A stretch of 64,000 bases of DNA from Ponticoccus alexandrii. Its GTDB lineage: Bacteria; Pseudomonadota; Alphaproteobacteria; Rhodobacterales; Rhodobacteraceae. The stretch is from positions 3,162,001-3,226,000 of the forward strand of contig NZ_CP047166.1 in NCBI RefSeq assembly GCF_016806125.1, written 5' to 3'. How positions within the stretch are numbered: position 1 is the first letter of the stretch; each line of letters begins with the position of its first letter. The notes beneath the pieces are model-generated. The model saw only the letters and a program-made list of their open reading frames with translations, ran no database searches and had not been told where the DNA came from. The position numbers were made by a program, and so were the translations under genes. Positions 16,975-27,051 of the stretch are shown here, in pieces.

Positions 16975-17829
16975 ATGACCCAAGCATATACACCGCCCCG
17001 CGTCTGGACCTGGGAGAAAGCCAACGGCGGCGAGTGGGCCTCTCTTAATCGCCCAATTGCGGGCGCCACCCATGACAAGGTGCTGCCGGTCGGCGACCAT
17101 CCCTTCCAGCTGTACAGCCTCGCCACGCCCAATGGCCAGAAGGTCACGATCCTGCTTGAGGAGCTGCTAGCCGCCGGGCACGCCGCCGAATACGACGCAT
17201 GGTTGATCCGCATCGGCGAAGGCGACCAGTTCGGCTCCGGCTTCGTCGAGGTCAACCCGAACTCCAAGATCCCGGCGCTGATGGACCGCTCTGGCGAGAC
17301 CCCGGTGCGCGTCTTCGAATCTGGTGCCATCCTGATGCACCTTGCCGAGAAATTTGGCGCCTTCCTCGGCGATTCGGCAAAGCGGCCCGAGATGCTGTCC
17401 TGGCTGTTCTGGCAGATGGGCAGCGCGCCCTATCTGGGCGGCGGCTTCGGGCATTTCTACGCCTATGCGCCCTACAAGATGGAATACCCCATCGATCGCT
17501 TCGCCATGGAGGTCAAACGCCAGCTCGACGTGCTGGACCGGCATCTTGCGGACAATCGCTTCATGACCGGCGACGACTACACCATCGCCGATATCGCGAT
17601 CTGGCCGTGGTACGGGCGCACAGTGCATGGCGAAAGCTACGACGCCGGAGAATTCCTTGACGTCGGCATCTACAAGAACGTGATCCGCTGGGCCGACGAG
17701 ATCCTCGAACGCCCCGCCGTACAGCGCGGACGGATGGTCAACAAGACCTCCGGCGATCCGACGCAGCAACTGCACGAACGCCATGACGCGAGCGATTTCG
17801 ACACCAAGACGCAGGACAAGATCGGCTGA
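16975..17829 (+). CDS. yghU: Glutathione-dependent disulfide-bond oxidoreductase (YghU-like GST)
   Basis: This 284-residue protein closely resembles YghU/YfcG-type glutathione transferases, which reduce disulfides and peroxides using glutathione. The thioredoxin-like N-terminal domain (about 45-130) contains QLYSLATPNGQKVTILLEE, the cis-Pro motif NPNSKIPALMD and the gamma-Glu binding ESGAILMHLAEK. The helical C-terminal domain follows (MGSAPYLGGGFGHFYAYAP; DDYTIADIAIWPWYG). The N-terminal extension with W-rich YTPPRVWTWEK is typical of YghU rather than other GSTs. It converges on hisG. Confidence 0.93.
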   Translation: MTQAYTPPRVWTWEKANGGEWASLNRPIAGATHDKVLPVGDHPFQLYSLATPNGQKVTILLEELLAAGHAAEYDAWLIRIGEGDQFGSGFVEVNPNSKIPALMDRSGETPVRVFESGAILMHLAEKFGAFLGDSAKRPEMLSWLFWQMGSAPYLGGGFGHFYAYAPYKMEYPIDRFAMEVKRQLDVLDRHLADNRFMTGDDYTIADIAIWPWYGRTVHGESYDAGEFLDVGIYKNVIRWADEILERPAVQRGRMVNKTSGDPTQQLHERHDASDFDTKTQDKIG

Positions 17830-17836
17830 ACCCTGC

Positions 17837-17904
17837 GGTCCCGTCCGAGGCCGGGCGGGACCAAATCCTGTCGACAGGATTTTCAAATTCCTTCGAAGGA
17901 ATTT
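17837..17904. terminator. Twin palindrome plus GC hairpin between yghU and hisG (pair B)
   Basis: A hairpin at 17837-17862 (GGTCCCG / CGGGACC) is followed by two perfect 20-bp palindromes, AAATCCTGTCGACAGGATTT (17863-17882) and AAATTCCTTCGAAGGAATTT (17885-17904), joined by TC. It lies between convergent genes and is likely a bidirectional terminator. Confidence 0.8.
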
Positions 17905-17910
17905 CCCCCG

Positions 17911-18603
17911 TCAGAGACCCAGCCGCTCCACGAGGCTGCGCAGCGTGTCGCGCTGCCCCTGCGCCAGCGACGCCACCCGTGACCGGAACAACGTCGCCTG
18001 AGAGCGCAAAACCGGCTCCTCGCAGAGGATTTTCAGGTGGTTCGCCCGCAGGGTCTCACCGGTCGAGGTGATGTCGGCGATGGCCTCGGCGGTGAGGTTC
18101 TTCACCGTGCCTTCCGTCGCGCCCTGGCTGTCCACCAGCTGGTAATCCGAGACGCCGCCCTGGTGCAGGTAGGCCCGCACCAGCCGGTGATATTTCGTCG
18201 CCACCCGCATCCGGAACCCGTGCCGCGCCCGGAAGGCCGCCGCCGCCGCGTCCAGATCGTCCAGCGTATCGACGTCCACCCAGCACTGCGGCACTGCCAC
18301 GATCAGGTCCGCATGGCCAAAGCCCAGTTCCGCAAGGGGTTCGACCTTCTGTTCCCACTGCACCAGCTTCTCCTGCACCAGATCGGTGCCGGTGACGCCA
18401 AGGTGGATGCGGCCAGAGGCCAGGTCCCGCGGGATTTCCCCCGCCGACAGCAGGACCAGTTCGACGCCCCCGATGCCCTCGACGGCGCCGGAATACTCAC
18501 GGTCCGATCCGGTGCGCGCCAGCCCGATGCCGCGCGCGCCGAACCAGTCGAAGGTCTTTTCCATCAGCCGCCCCTTGGACGGCACCCCCAGCTTGACGGT
18601 CAT
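17911..18603 (-). CDS. hisG: ATP phosphoribosyltransferase, short form (HisG)
   Basis: This enzyme catalyses the first step of histidine synthesis, condensing ATP with PRPP to phosphoribosyl-ATP. At 230 residues it is the short HisG-S form, which lacks the C-terminal regulatory domain and needs HisZ. Start [20 protein letters not shown] is typical. The block ending DLASGRIHLGVTGTDLVQE matches the phosphate/PRPP-binding region. Its ATG overlaps the stop of hisZ by 4 nt, so translation is probably coupled, matching the expected hetero-octamer. Confidence 0.96.
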   Translation of the reverse strand: MTVKLGVPSKGRLMEKTFDWFGARGIGLARTGSDREYSGAVEGIGGVELVLLSAGEIPRDLASGRIHLGVTGTDLVQEKLVQWEQKVEPLAELGFGHADLIVAVPQCWVDVDTLDDLDAAAAAFRARHGFRMRVATKYHRLVRAYLHQGGVSDYQLVDSQGATEGTVKNLTAEAIADITSTGETLRANHLKILCEEPVLRSQATLFRSRVASLAQGQRDTLRSLVERLGL

Positions 18604-19682
18604 GCGCCGCCCTCCAGTTCCAGAAGCAGGCCGGCTCGGATCACCCCGCCGACGGCGGGGATGGCGCTGCCCTGCCCCAGTTGGCGCGTCAGGGCGTCGT
18701 AGCGCCCGCCGCTGGCGACCACCGGCCAGCCGGGCCGCCCGGGGGCCACGAAGCCGAAGACGAACCCGTCGTAATATTCCATCGACGAGCGCCCGTAGCT
18801 GGCCTCGAAATGCAGCGTCTCCACCGCGACCCCGCGCGCCGACAGGGCCGCGATCCTGGCCGCGAACCGGTCCACAGCCTCGGCGATGGCGGGCAGGTCC
18901 ACGGCGATGTCGCGCAGGTGCTCCAGCGCGTGCGGGCAGGTTTCCGAGACCTTCAGAAGCCCTTCCAGCAGCGCAACCTCTTCGCGGGACAGGGGCGGCT
19001 GGGCCGCGTCCTCGCGCAGCGCCGCGATGCGGTCGGCTATTTCGGCGCCGTCGCGCAGGCCGATCAGCGGTTCCGCCCGGGCCATGGGATCGTCTTCCGC
19101 CAGCAGCGCAGCCCGCGAGGCAGGCACCGGCGCACGCCCCGAGAACCGGTCGAGCAGCGCCCGGAACCGCCGGGGCCGCCAGATGTGGCGCATCAGCGCG
19201 GCGCGCCGGTTGTCCGTGGTCCGCAGCCCCGCCACCGCCGCCGTCAGGATGCCGATATCGCCGGTGACAGGCCGCAGCGCGTAAGGAGCCAAGATCTCGG
19301 CAAAGCGTGCGAAGACCTCGGCATCCGCCGCCGCCGGATCGGCCCGGTCGAAGACCTCGAAGCCGACCTGATGGTATTCCGAGGTGCGCTCGGGGTGCTC
19401 TTCCTGCCGCCGAAAGACCTCGCCCGCGTAGGTGTAGCGCGCCGGTTCGGCGCCGTCCCGCATATGCGCCTCGACCACCGGCACGGTGAAGTCGGGCCGC
19501 AGCATGACCTCGCCCTGCACCGGGTCGGTGGTGACATAGGCGCGGGTGCGGATGTCCTCGCCATAGAGGTCCAGCAGCGTGCCCCCCGGTTGCAGAATGG
19601 CGCAGTCCACCGGTTGCGCGCCCGCCGCCTCGAAGCGCTGCCGCAGGTCCAGCGCCCGGGCCTTTTCAGCGGCCAGCGTCAT
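18600..19682 (-). CDS. hisZ: ATP phosphoribosyltransferase regulatory subunit (HisZ)
   Basis: HisZ is a histidyl-tRNA-synthetase paralogue that lacks aminoacylation activity and activates short HisG in histidine synthesis. It has 360 residues from ATG at 19682; upstream in-frame codons lie inside hisS and are not needed. The class II synthetase fold is recognisable from [20 protein letters not shown] (motif-2 region with FRRQ) and [13 protein letters not shown]. It overlaps hisS upstream and hisG downstream, each by 4 nt (ATGA). Confidence 0.93.
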   Translation of the reverse strand: MTLAAEKARALDLRQRFEAAGAQPVDCAILQPGGTLLDLYGEDIRTRAYVTTDPVQGEVMLRPDFTVPVVEAHMRDGAEPARYTYAGEVFRRQEEHPERTSEYHQVGFEVFDRADPAAADAEVFARFAEILAPYALRPVTGDIGILTAAVAGLRTTDNRRAALMRHIWRPRRFRALLDRFSGRAPVPASRAALLAEDDPMARAEPLIGLRDGAEIADRIAALREDAAQPPLSREEVALLEGLLKVSETCPHALEHLRDIAVDLPAIAEAVDRFAARIAALSARGVAVETLHFEASYGRSSMEYYDGFVFGFVAPGRPGWPVVASGGRYDALTRQLGQGSAIPAVGGVIRAGLLLELEGGA

Positions 19683-21151
19683 GAATACAGGTCCAGGATC
19701 TCGCGGACCTTCGCCACGAGGTCCGCGCGCGGCACCTCGTACTGGCTGGGCCGGTCCTTCCATTCCTCGAGCGTGGCATTCTCGGCCATCTTCGCGCCGA
19801 GGATCAGGTCCTTGATCTGAACCACGCCGCGGTCCTTCTCATCCCCGCCCTCGATCACGGCCACGGGGCTGGCCCGCTTGTCCGCGTATTTCAGCTGGTT
19901 GCCGAAATTCTTCGGATTGCCGAGGTAGACCTCGGCCCGGATGCCCGCCTGCCTGAGGTCGGCGACCATGGCCTGATAATCGGCCATGCGGTCGCGGTCC
20001 ATGACAGTGACGACGACGGGCCCCTGCTCTGTCGAGGTCAGGCGCCCCTTCTCGCGCAGCGCGGCCAGCAGCCGGTCGACGCCGATGGAGACCCCGGTGG
20101 CAGGCACCGCCTGCCCGGTGAAACGCTTGACGAGGTCGTCATAGCGCCCGCCGCCCGCGACGGAGCCGAACTGCCGCTTGCGGCCCTTCTCGTCGAGGAT
20201 CTCGAAGGTCAGCTCCGCCTCGAAGACCGGCCCGGTGTAGTAACCGAGGCCGCGCACGACCGAGGGGTCGATGACGATACGGTCGGGGCCGTAGCCTTGG
20301 GCGGCCAGCAGGTCGGCGATCTGAGACAGTTCGTCGACCCCTTCCGCGCCAATGGTGCTTTCCCCGATGGCTCCGCGCAGGTTGTCCAGCGTGGCGGCAT
20401 TGTCCGCCCCCTTCGAGGTCAGGAAGGTGATCACCGGCTCGGCCTGCGCATCGCTCAGTCCGACGCCGTCGATATAGGCGCCCGAGGCGTCCAGCCGCCC
20501 CTTGCCGAGCAACTCGCGCACGCCAGTCTCGCCGACCTTGTCGAACTTGTCGATGGTGCGCAGCACGTCCGCCGCCTGCGCCTCGTCGCTTACGCCCATG
20601 GCCTCCAGCACACCGTTCAGAACCTTCCGGTTGTTGACCCGGATCAGGTAGTCGCCGCGCGGAATGCCCACCTTCTCCAGCGTGTCCGCCAGCATGGCGC
20701 AGATCTCGGCATCCGCAGCCACCGTCGCCGCGCCCACCGTGTCGGCATCGCACTGGTAGAACTGGCGGTAGCGTCCCGGCCCGGGCTTCTCGTTGCGCCA
20801 GACCGGTCCCATGGCATAGCGCCGGTAGGGCAGCGGCAGGTCGTTGCGGTGCTGCGCGTAGACGCGGGCCAAGGGCGCCGTCAGGTCGTAGCGCAGCGCC
20901 ATCCATGTCTCGTCTTCGTCCTGCCATGCGAAGACGCCCTCGTTCGGGCGGTCCACGTCGGGCAGGAACTTGCCCAGCGCCTCGACCGTCTCGACGCCCG
21001 AGCTTTCCAGCGCGTCGAAGCCGTAATGGCGGTAGACCCCGGCGATGGTCGCCAGCATCTCGGCACGCTCGGTGACCTCGGCGCCGAAATAGTCGCGGAA
21101 GCCCTTCGGCGTCTGGGCCTTGGGGCGCGGGGCTTTCTTGTCTTTGGCCAT
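19679..21151 (-). CDS. hisS: Histidyl-tRNA synthetase
   Basis: This class II aminoacyl-tRNA synthetase charges tRNA-His. It has 490 residues. The N-terminus [13 protein letters not shown] is the usual HisRS opening. Motif 2 is [19 protein letters not shown], the histidine-A region includes [15 protein letters not shown], and motif 3 is [15 protein letters not shown]. The C-terminal anticodon-binding domain ends [15 protein letters not shown]. It heads the hisS-hisZ-hisG unit and is divergent from slyX. Confidence 0.96.
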   Translation of the reverse strand: MAKDKKAPRPKAQTPKGFRDYFGAEVTERAEMLATIAGVYRHYGFDALESSGVETVEALGKFLPDVDRPNEGVFAWQDEDETWMALRYDLTAPLARVYAQHRNDLPLPYRRYAMGPVWRNEKPGPGRYRQFYQCDADTVGAATVAADAEICAMLADTLEKVGIPRGDYLIRVNNRKVLNGVLEAMGVSDEAQAADVLRTIDKFDKVGETGVRELLGKGRLDASGAYIDGVGLSDAQAEPVITFLTSKGADNAATLDNLRGAIGESTIGAEGVDELSQIADLLAAQGYGPDRIVIDPSVVRGLGYYTGPVFEAELTFEILDEKGRKRQFGSVAGGGRYDDLVKRFTGQAVPATGVSIGVDRLLAALREKGRLTSTEQGPVVVTVMDRDRMADYQAMVADLRQAGIRAEVYLGNPKNFGNQLKYADKRASPVAVIEGGDEKDRGVVQIKDLILGAKMAENATLEEWKDRPSQYEVPRADLVAKVREILDLYS

Positions 21152-21230
21152 GGGGGCGATCCACCTTGGAAATCCGTCGCGCTTCCTCTACCCAAAGGGC
21201 CACGCAGGGGCAAGGCAAGCGGAGGCACCC

Positions 21231-21446
21231 ATGACCGACCCGGCAGACCGGACAACCGTGATCGAGGAACGCCTCGCCGACCTGATGCGCACGGTCGAGG
21301 ACCTGTCCGAGACGGTGGCCCGGCAGGACCGCGAGATCGACCGCCTGACCGCCCGGGTCGAGCGGCTGGTCCGGCGCGAGGCGGAACGCGAGGCCGAAGG
21401 TTCGGGCGGCGTGGTGCTGGGCGACGAGCGGCCACCACACTACTGA
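21231..21446 (+). CDS. slyX: SlyX family protein
   Basis: This 71-residue protein consists mainly of one charged amphipathic helix (VIEERLADLMRTVEDLSETV ... REIDRLTARVERLVRREAE) predicted to form a coiled coil, and ends with the PPHY motif characteristic of SlyX. The molecular role of SlyX is not established. The start at 21231 (MTDPADR) gives the family length; 37 in-frame codons upstream lie in the hisS leader and have no family character. Confidence 0.85.
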   Translation: MTDPADRTTVIEERLADLMRTVEDLSETVARQDREIDRLTARVERLVRREAEREAEGSGGVVLGDERPPHY

Positions 21447-21462
21447 CGGTCGGCGGCGGGCG

Positions 21463-21504
21463 AAATTGCGTCCACGCAATTTTCAAATTCCGTCGACGGA
21501 ATTT
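21463..21504. terminator. Twin palindrome between slyX and a lipoprotein gene (pair C)
   Basis: A near-perfect 20-bp palindrome (21463-21482, arms AAATTGCG / CGCAATTT) and a perfect one, AAATTCCGTCGACGGAATTT (21485-21504), are joined by TC. The geometry is identical to pair B. It lies between convergent genes. Confidence 0.78.
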
Positions 21505-21520
21505 GCCCCCGGCTCCGACC

Positions 21521-22267
21521 TCAGTTCTTGATGTCCGTCGCTGCGACCGCGCCGTCGTGCAGCAGGATCGTCTTCCACGCGGCGTTGTCGCCGAAGCGCT
21601 CGTAGACGCTCAGGAAGACCGTGTCCTGTTCCAGCCGTGCCATGCGCCGCCCGCAGGGCTGGCCCGCCGAGACCTGGCAGACCTGTCCCTTGACCTGCTC
21701 ATAGGCGGTGTCGGTGGTCGACACCGGCAGGTCGGCACCCGCCGGGCCATAGCGGATCACCTCGTAGTCGGACGGCGCCGCGAAAAGCACAAGCGCCGCG
21801 CTGAACTGGCGCGGGCAGCCGTCGGCGAAGCCGGTCAGGTAGAAGGTCCGCAGCCCGGTGCCGCCCGGCGCGGTGTCATACAGGGTGTAGCCCCGCCCGC
21901 CCTTCGGCCAGCTGTCGACGCGCGCGCCCAGCTTGCCCTCGGGCGCATCGCAGGTCCGGGCGATCTCGCCGTAGGGCAAGGCGGTGCCGAAAGCGACCTG
22001 CCGGTAGTCCGGATCGCCCGGCTTGGGCGCCGCGCCGCCGGAACGCGCCGCATCGGCCCGGCCTCGCAGGAAGCCCATCAGCCCGCCCTGCGGTTTCGCC
22101 GCCGGATCGGGGGCGGGCGCCGCGGCACCGCTGCCCGCAACCGCGTCGGACTGCCCCTGCCCCTCTGCCATCTCGACGTCCTGAAGGCGCGGCATGTCGC
22201 GCATCGGGTCGCCTGCGCAGGCAGACAGGATCAGCAGGCCGCACAGGGCCAACGAACGACGAAGCAT
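21521..22267 (-). CDS. Putative lipoprotein
   Basis: This 248-residue protein starts at ATG 22267 and opens with a lipoprotein signal peptide MLRRSLALCGLLILSACAGD; the lipobox is LSAC with Cys at about residue 17. A low-complexity Ala/Pro/Asp linker follows. The folded domain carries cysteines (ARTCDAPEGKLGARVDSW, FADGCPRQF, VCQVSAGQPCGRRMARLEQ). The enzymatic role is unknown. It lies downstream of dnaE on the same strand with about 125 bp between them. Its membrane location is inferred from the lipobox. Confidence 0.75.
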   Translation of the reverse strand: MLRRSLALCGLLILSACAGDPMRDMPRLQDVEMAEGQGQSDAVAGSGAAAPAPDPAAKPQGGLMGFLRGRADAARSGGAAPKPGDPDYRQVAFGTALPYGEIARTCDAPEGKLGARVDSWPKGGRGYTLYDTAPGGTGLRTFYLTGFADGCPRQFSAALVLFAAPSDYEVIRYGPAGADLPVSTTDTAYEQVKGQVCQVSAGQPCGRRMARLEQDTVFLSVYERFGDNAAWKTILLHDGAVAATDIKN

Positions 22268-22394
22268 GAGGGTCTCCCAACCAGTGCGCCGCCTTTTTAC
22301 CCATGTCCGTGCCGAAGCGTCCACCGGATCATCCGAATAGGCGGTCAAACCGGTGCCGGTTCGCCTGCGCAAGCGGCATTCGGCGGCGATTGGC

Positions 22395-25300
22395 CTAGAA
22401 ATCCTCGACCGCCATGACGCCCTCCAGCGATTTGACCGCGCCCTTGACCTCGGGCGAGACCGGGAACTGGTCGGAGAGGTCCAGCTCCACCTCTCCCGGC
22501 AGGCCGCGGTCGGTCAGGCACAGGTGGATCGGCCCGCGCGGCGCCTTGGGGTTCTGCTCGGCGGCCCATGACAAGACCTTGGCGATCTGGCCGAAGGCGG
22601 TTTCGGTCTCGACGAAGATCCGCAGGCCGGAGGCCCCGGCCCCCGCCGTCAGCGTGTCGGCGGGCGTGACCGAGCGGCCCAGCAATTTCAGCTGGTCGCT
22701 TTCCATCGTGGCCTCGACCGTCACGACGACCTTCGACCCGGTTTCGAGGAATTCGCGCGATTTCTCCAGCGTCTCCGAGAACAGCGTCACCTCGTAGGCG
22801 CCGGTCGGGTCCGACAGCTGCGCAAAGGCAAAGCGGTTGCCGCGCGCCGACTTCCGTTCCTGCCGCCCCGCGACGACGCCCGCCAGCTTGGCCACGAAGG
22901 GGCCGCGTTCGGCCTTGGCGGTCACCTCGTCCAGCGTCATCACCTGCTGGCGCTTCAGCGCGGGCATGTAGTCGTCCAGCGGGTGCCCCGAGAGGTAGAA
23001 GCCCACGGCGCGGAATTCCTCTGCCAGCCGTTCGGCGGGCAGCCAGTCGCTGACCGGCGACATGCGCGGTTCCGGCAGGTCGTCGCCCGCCTCGCCAAAA
23101 AGCGAGACCTGCGCCGAGGCCTTCTGTTCGTGGATCGCCGAAGAGTACATCACCAGCGCATCCAGCGAATCGAAGACCCGGCGGCGGTTGCCGTCGAGCA
23201 CGTCGAAGGCCCCGGCCCGCGCCATCATCTCCAGCGGCCGCTTGCCGATCTTCTTCAGGTCCACCCGCCGGGCGAAATCGTAAAGCGTGGCGAAGGGGCG
23301 TTCCCCCCGTCCCTCGACCACCAGCCGCATCGCCTCCACGCCCACGTTCTTCAGCGCGCCCAGCGCATAGACCAGTTCTCCGTCCTTGACGTCGAAGGTG
23401 GCCTGAGAGCGGTTCACGCAGGGCGGGACGTAGGGCAGCGACAGGCCCTTGCGGACCTCTTCGAAGTAGATCGCCAGCTTGTCCGTCAGGTGGATATCGC
23501 AGTTCATGACGCCCGCCATGAACTCCACCGGGTGGTTCGCCTTCAGCCAAGCGGTCTGGTAGCTGACCACCGCATAGGCCGCCGCGTGGGACTTGTTGAA
23601 ACCGTAGTTGGCGAATTTCTCCAGAAGGTCGAAGACCTCCTTGGCCTTCTTCTCGTCCACGCCGTTGGCCATGGCGCCCTTGGTGAACTTGGGCCGCTCG
23701 GCGTCCATCGCCTCTTTGATCTTCTTGCCCATGGCGCGGCGCAGCAGGTCGGCGCCGCCAAGGGTATAGCCGGCCATTTCCTGCGCGATCTGCATCACCT
23801 GTTCCTGATAGACGATGATGCCCTGCGTCTCGGCAAGGATGTGGTCGATCGAAGGGTGCACAGAGGTGATCTCGCGCAGGCCGTTCTTGACCTCGCAGTA
23901 GGTGGGGATGTTCTCCATTGGGCCGGGACGATAGAGCGCCACGAGCGCGACGATGTCCTCGATGCAAGTGGGCTTCATGCGCTTGAGCGCATCCATCATG
24001 CCCGAGCTTTCCACCTGGAACACGGCGACGGTCTTGGCGCTGGCGTAAAGCTTGTAGGTCGGCTCGTCGTCCAGCGGGATCAGGTTCATCTGGTTCTCGC
24101 CGCCCTCCGCCGGTTGGTACAGCTCGGTGCCATCGGCGGCGACATGCAGGGGGCGGCCAGACTTCAGGATCAGGTCCAACGCGTTCTGAATGACGGTCAG
24201 GGTCTTCAGGCCGAGGAAGTCGAACTTCACCAGACCCGCCTGCTCCACCCACTTCATGTTGAACTGGGTGGCGGGCATGTCCGAGCGCGGATCGCGATAC
24301 AGCGGCACCAACTCGTCGGTGGGCCGGTCGGCGATGACCACGCCCGCCGCGTGCGTACCGGCGCTGCGCAAGAGCCCCTCGACCTGCATGCCGTATTTCA
24401 GCAGGCGGTCCACGACTTCCTCGTTGCGGGCCTCTTCGGCGAGGCGCGGCTCGTCCCGCAGCGCCTGCTCGATGCTGACGGGTTTGACGCCCTCGACCGG
24501 GATCATCTTGGACAGGCGATCCACCTGCCCGTAAGGCATCTGCAAGACGCGACCCATGTCGCGCACGGCGGCCTTGGACAAAAGCGCGCCGAAGGTGATG
24601 ATCTGCCCCACGCGGTCGTGGCCGTATTTGTCCTGCACGTAGCGAATCGTCTCTTCGCGCCGGTCCATGCAGAAGTCGATGTCGAAGTCGGGCATCGAGA
24701 CCCGTTCCGGGTTCAGGAAGCGCTCGAACAGCAGCGAGTAGCGTAGCGGGTCGAGGTCGGTGATCGTCAGCGCATAGGCGACGAGCGAGCCCGCGCCCGA
24801 GCCCCGCCCCGGCCCGACGGGGATGTTGTTGTCCTTGGACCACTGGATGAAGTCGGCCACGATCAGGAAGTAGCCGGGAAAGCCCATGCCCTCGATAATG
24901 CCCAGCTCGAAATCCAGCCGCTTCTGGTATTCCTCGACGCTGACCGCGTGCGGGATCACCGCAAGGCGGGCCTGAAGACCGTCATTGGCCATGCGGCGCA
25001 GTTCGGCCACCTCGTCGTCGGCGAACTTCGGCAGGATCGGGTCGCGGCGGTAAGCCATGAAGGCGCAGCGGCGGGCAATCTCGACGGTGTTCTCCAGCGC
25101 CTCGGGAAGGTCGGCGAACAGCACCGCCATCTCCTGCGGGGTCTTCAGGTAGTGCTGCGGGGTCAGGCGGCGGCGCGGTTCCTGCTGGTCGACATAGGCG
25201 CCCTCGGCGATGCAGATCATCGCATCGTGGGCCTCGTACATGTCGGACTTGGGGAAATAGACGTCATTGGTGGCGACCAGCGGCAGGCCCATTTCATAGG

Positions 25301-25895
25301 CCATCTCGACATGGCCGCGTTCGGTCATCCGTTCGGCTTCCGTCGGCTGCCCATCCTCGCCGGGGTGGCGCTGGAGCTCCACGTAAAGCCGGTCGCCGAA
25401 GATCCCCTCCAGCCGCATCATCAGCGTCTGCGCGGCGGCGCGGGTGGACTGCCGAAGCAGCCTGCCCACCGGGCCGTCGGGGCCGCCGGACAGGCAGATC
25501 ACATCCTCGGAGTGCCGTTCCAGCTCATCCAGCGTGATATGCGCAAGTTCGGTGTCCCGGCGCATGTATAGGCACGAGTTGAGCTTCATCAGATGCTCGT
25601 ACCCGCGTTCCGTCTGGGCCAGCAGGACCACCGGCGCGGGCGGCTTCACCCGCTCGCCCGGCGCCGGGTCGATGTAGCGCAGGTCCATCTGGCAGCCGAT
25701 GATCGGCTGCACGCCCGCGCCCGACGCCCCGACAGAGAATTCCAGCGCGGCAAAGAGGTTGTTGGTGTCGGTGACGGCCACCGCCGGCATTTCCATCGCC
25801 TGACAGAGGCCGGGCAGCTTCTTCAGGCGGATGGCGCCTTCGAGCAGCGAATATTCGGTGTGGGTGCGGAGGTGTATGAATCGGGGATCGGCCAT
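22395..25895 (-). CDS. dnaE: DNA polymerase III alpha subunit
   Basis: This is the replicative polymerase catalytic subunit, 1166 residues from ATG at 25895 (MADPRFIHLRTHTEYSLLEG); upstream in-frame codons lack family character. The N-terminal PHP domain begins with HLRTHTEYSLLEGAIRL and includes VAVTDTNNLF. The palm carries PGRGSGAGSLVAYAL and the metal-binding PDFDIDFCMDRREETI. The fingers contain KFDFLGLKTLTVIQ and YQEQVMQIAQEMAGYTLGGA. The C-terminal OB fold (FVAKLAGVVAGRQERKSARG) and tau-binding end are present. It appears intact. Confidence 0.97.
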   Translation of the reverse strand: MADPRFIHLRTHTEYSLLEGAIRLKKLPGLCQAMEMPAVAVTDTNNLFAALEFSVGASGAGVQPIIGCQMDLRYIDPAPGERVKPPAPVVLLAQTERGYEHLMKLNSCLYMRRDTELAHITLDELERHSEDVICLSGGPDGPVGRLLRQSTRAAAQTLMMRLEGIFGDRLYVELQRHPGEDGQPTEAERMTERGHVEMAYEMGLPLVATNDVYFPKSDMYEAHDAMICIAEGAYVDQQEPRRRLTPQHYLKTPQEMAVLFADLPEALENTVEIARRCAFMAYRRDPILPKFADDEVAELRRMANDGLQARLAVIPHAVSVEEYQKRLDFELGIIEGMGFPGYFLIVADFIQWSKDNNIPVGPGRGSGAGSLVAYALTITDLDPLRYSLLFERFLNPERVSMPDFDIDFCMDRREETIRYVQDKYGHDRVGQIITFGALLSKAAVRDMGRVLQMPYGQVDRLSKMIPVEGVKPVSIEQALRDEPRLAEEARNEEVVDRLLKYGMQVEGLLRSAGTHAAGVVIADRPTDELVPLYRDPRSDMPATQFNMKWVEQAGLVKFDFLGLKTLTVIQNALDLILKSGRPLHVAADGTELYQPAEGGENQMNLIPLDDEPTYKLYASAKTVAVFQVESSGMMDALKRMKPTCIEDIVALVALYRPGPMENIPTYCEVKNGLREITSVHPSIDHILAETQGIIVYQEQVMQIAQEMAGYTLGGADLLRRAMGKKIKEAMDAERPKFTKGAMANGVDEKKAKEVFDLLEKFANYGFNKSHAAAYAVVSYQTAWLKANHPVEFMAGVMNCDIHLTDKLAIYFEEVRKGLSLPYVPPCVNRSQATFDVKDGELVYALGALKNVGVEAMRLVVEGRGERPFATLYDFARRVDLKKIGKRPLEMMARAGAFDVLDGNRRRVFDSLDALVMYSSAIHEQKASAQVSLFGEAGDDLPEPRMSPVSDWLPAERLAEEFRAVGFYLSGHPLDDYMPALKRQQVMTLDEVTAKAERGPFVAKLAGVVAGRQERKSARGNRFAFAQLSDPTGAYEVTLFSETLEKSREFLETGSKVVVTVEATMESDQLKLLGRSVTPADTLTAGAGASGLRIFVETETAFGQIAKVLSWAAEQNPKAPRGPIHLCLTDRGLPGEVELDLSDQFPVSPEVKGAVKSLEGVMAVEDF

Positions 25896-26091
25896 GGGGC
25901 GAACCATAGGCCCCCGCCCCGGCATGGAAAAGCGCGACCTGCGGGCAACGGCCCGGATGCAACGGGATTGTTCGCCGTCCCGAGACAACTCGCCTAATTG
26001 CCGCCGCAATCAACCCTCACGATAATCGGGGAATCTAAACCACACTCATCAAACCCAGCCGCCGGTGTCGTGGCGCAACCGGACAACCATC

Positions 26092-26991
26092 ATGTCGCAA
26101 AGCGAAGTTGCCAGACTCTTCAACCTCGCCAAACGGACCCCGACGCCCGAGGTCACGGACCCGGCAGGCGTTCCACCGCCGTCATGGCGCCGACGCTTGC
26201 TGCCGCTGGCGACGCGGCTTGCGCCCGAAGCCACGGCCCGTGTCCTTGCCCGCCGCTACCTGCGGCCCAACGTCGCCCTGCTTGGCGACCCGGACGCCGT
26301 GGCGCGCTGGGGCACGGTGGTCCGGCCTGCGCCGGGGCTGACCCTGCTGCGCCGCCCCGCCGCTGCCGGCCCCGAGGCACCGCGCGTCCTGATCGCGCCC
26401 GGCCTCAACGGCCACTTCCGCCAGTTCACACGCCTTGCCGGGGCCCTCGGGGATGCCGGGCTTACCGTGGATTTCCTTGTTCTGCCGGGCCATGGCCACC
26501 CCGGAGAGGGTCTGTGCGGCCTCAACCAGATCGTCTCGGCCCTTGAAACCGTGACGGCACAGGCCCGCTATCACGGCATCGTGGCGCACTGCGTGTCGGC
26601 GAATGCCGCCCTGCTCGCCCCCCCGACCACAGCGCCGTTGGCGCGTCTGGCGCTGGTCTCGGCGCCGCTGGACCTGCCGCGCCTCATCCGGCTGGGCGGC
26701 ACGCAATACGGGCTGACGGGACCCTGCCTCGATCGGTTCTGCCAGCATGTAAGCGCCCTGGGCGCGCCATGGCCGACGGACAGCCCGTGGCAGCCCGGGG
26801 CCCTGGCGCGGGAGGACACGCTCCTGATGGTGCACGGACAACACGACGATGCCGCCCCGCCAGAGGACCTTGCGCAGATGGCCGAGGTCGCCCCCCGGAC
26901 CCGGATCGCCCTGTTCGAGAGCGGCGGCCACAACTCGATCCTCACCATGCACGGCCCCTGCACGCAGCTTGCGGCCTTCATGCGACCCTGA
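26092..26991 (+). CDS. Alpha/beta hydrolase with a cysteine at the nucleophile position
   Basis: A 299-residue protein begins MSQSEVARLFNLAKRTPTP. The alpha/beta hydrolase fold is recognisable from VLIAPGLNGHFRQF (oxyanion-side loop), VDFLVLPGHGHP, the nucleophile elbow HGIVAHCVSANAALL, the acid strand LLMVHGQHDDAAPPEDL and the final GGHNSIL. At the elbow the usual G-x-S-x-G is replaced by A-H-C-V-S, so Cys takes the nucleophile place, as in dienelactone hydrolases, giving a possible Cys-Asp-His triad. The substrate is unknown. It is divergent from dnaE and followed by glutaminase after 60 bp. Confidence 0.75.
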   Translation: MSQSEVARLFNLAKRTPTPEVTDPAGVPPPSWRRRLLPLATRLAPEATARVLARRYLRPNVALLGDPDAVARWGTVVRPAPGLTLLRRPAAAGPEAPRVLIAPGLNGHFRQFTRLAGALGDAGLTVDFLVLPGHGHPGEGLCGLNQIVSALETVTAQARYHGIVAHCVSANAALLAPPTTAPLARLALVSAPLDLPRLIRLGGTQYGLTGPCLDRFCQHVSALGAPWPTDSPWQPGALAREDTLLMVHGQHDDAAPPEDLAQMAEVAPRTRIALFESGGHNSILTMHGPCTQLAAFMRP

Positions 26992-27051
26992 TAGCGCTCG
27001 GGCGGTCATCCACGCTTTGACGGGGCGGCCGTTCCGGGTAAGCCTTCGGCC

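Noticed and set aside
22345-24843. An 832-codon minus-strand frame overlapping dnaE in another register
   Set aside because: dnaE is complete and unambiguous in its own frame; this one is Arg/Gly-rich and without known motifs.
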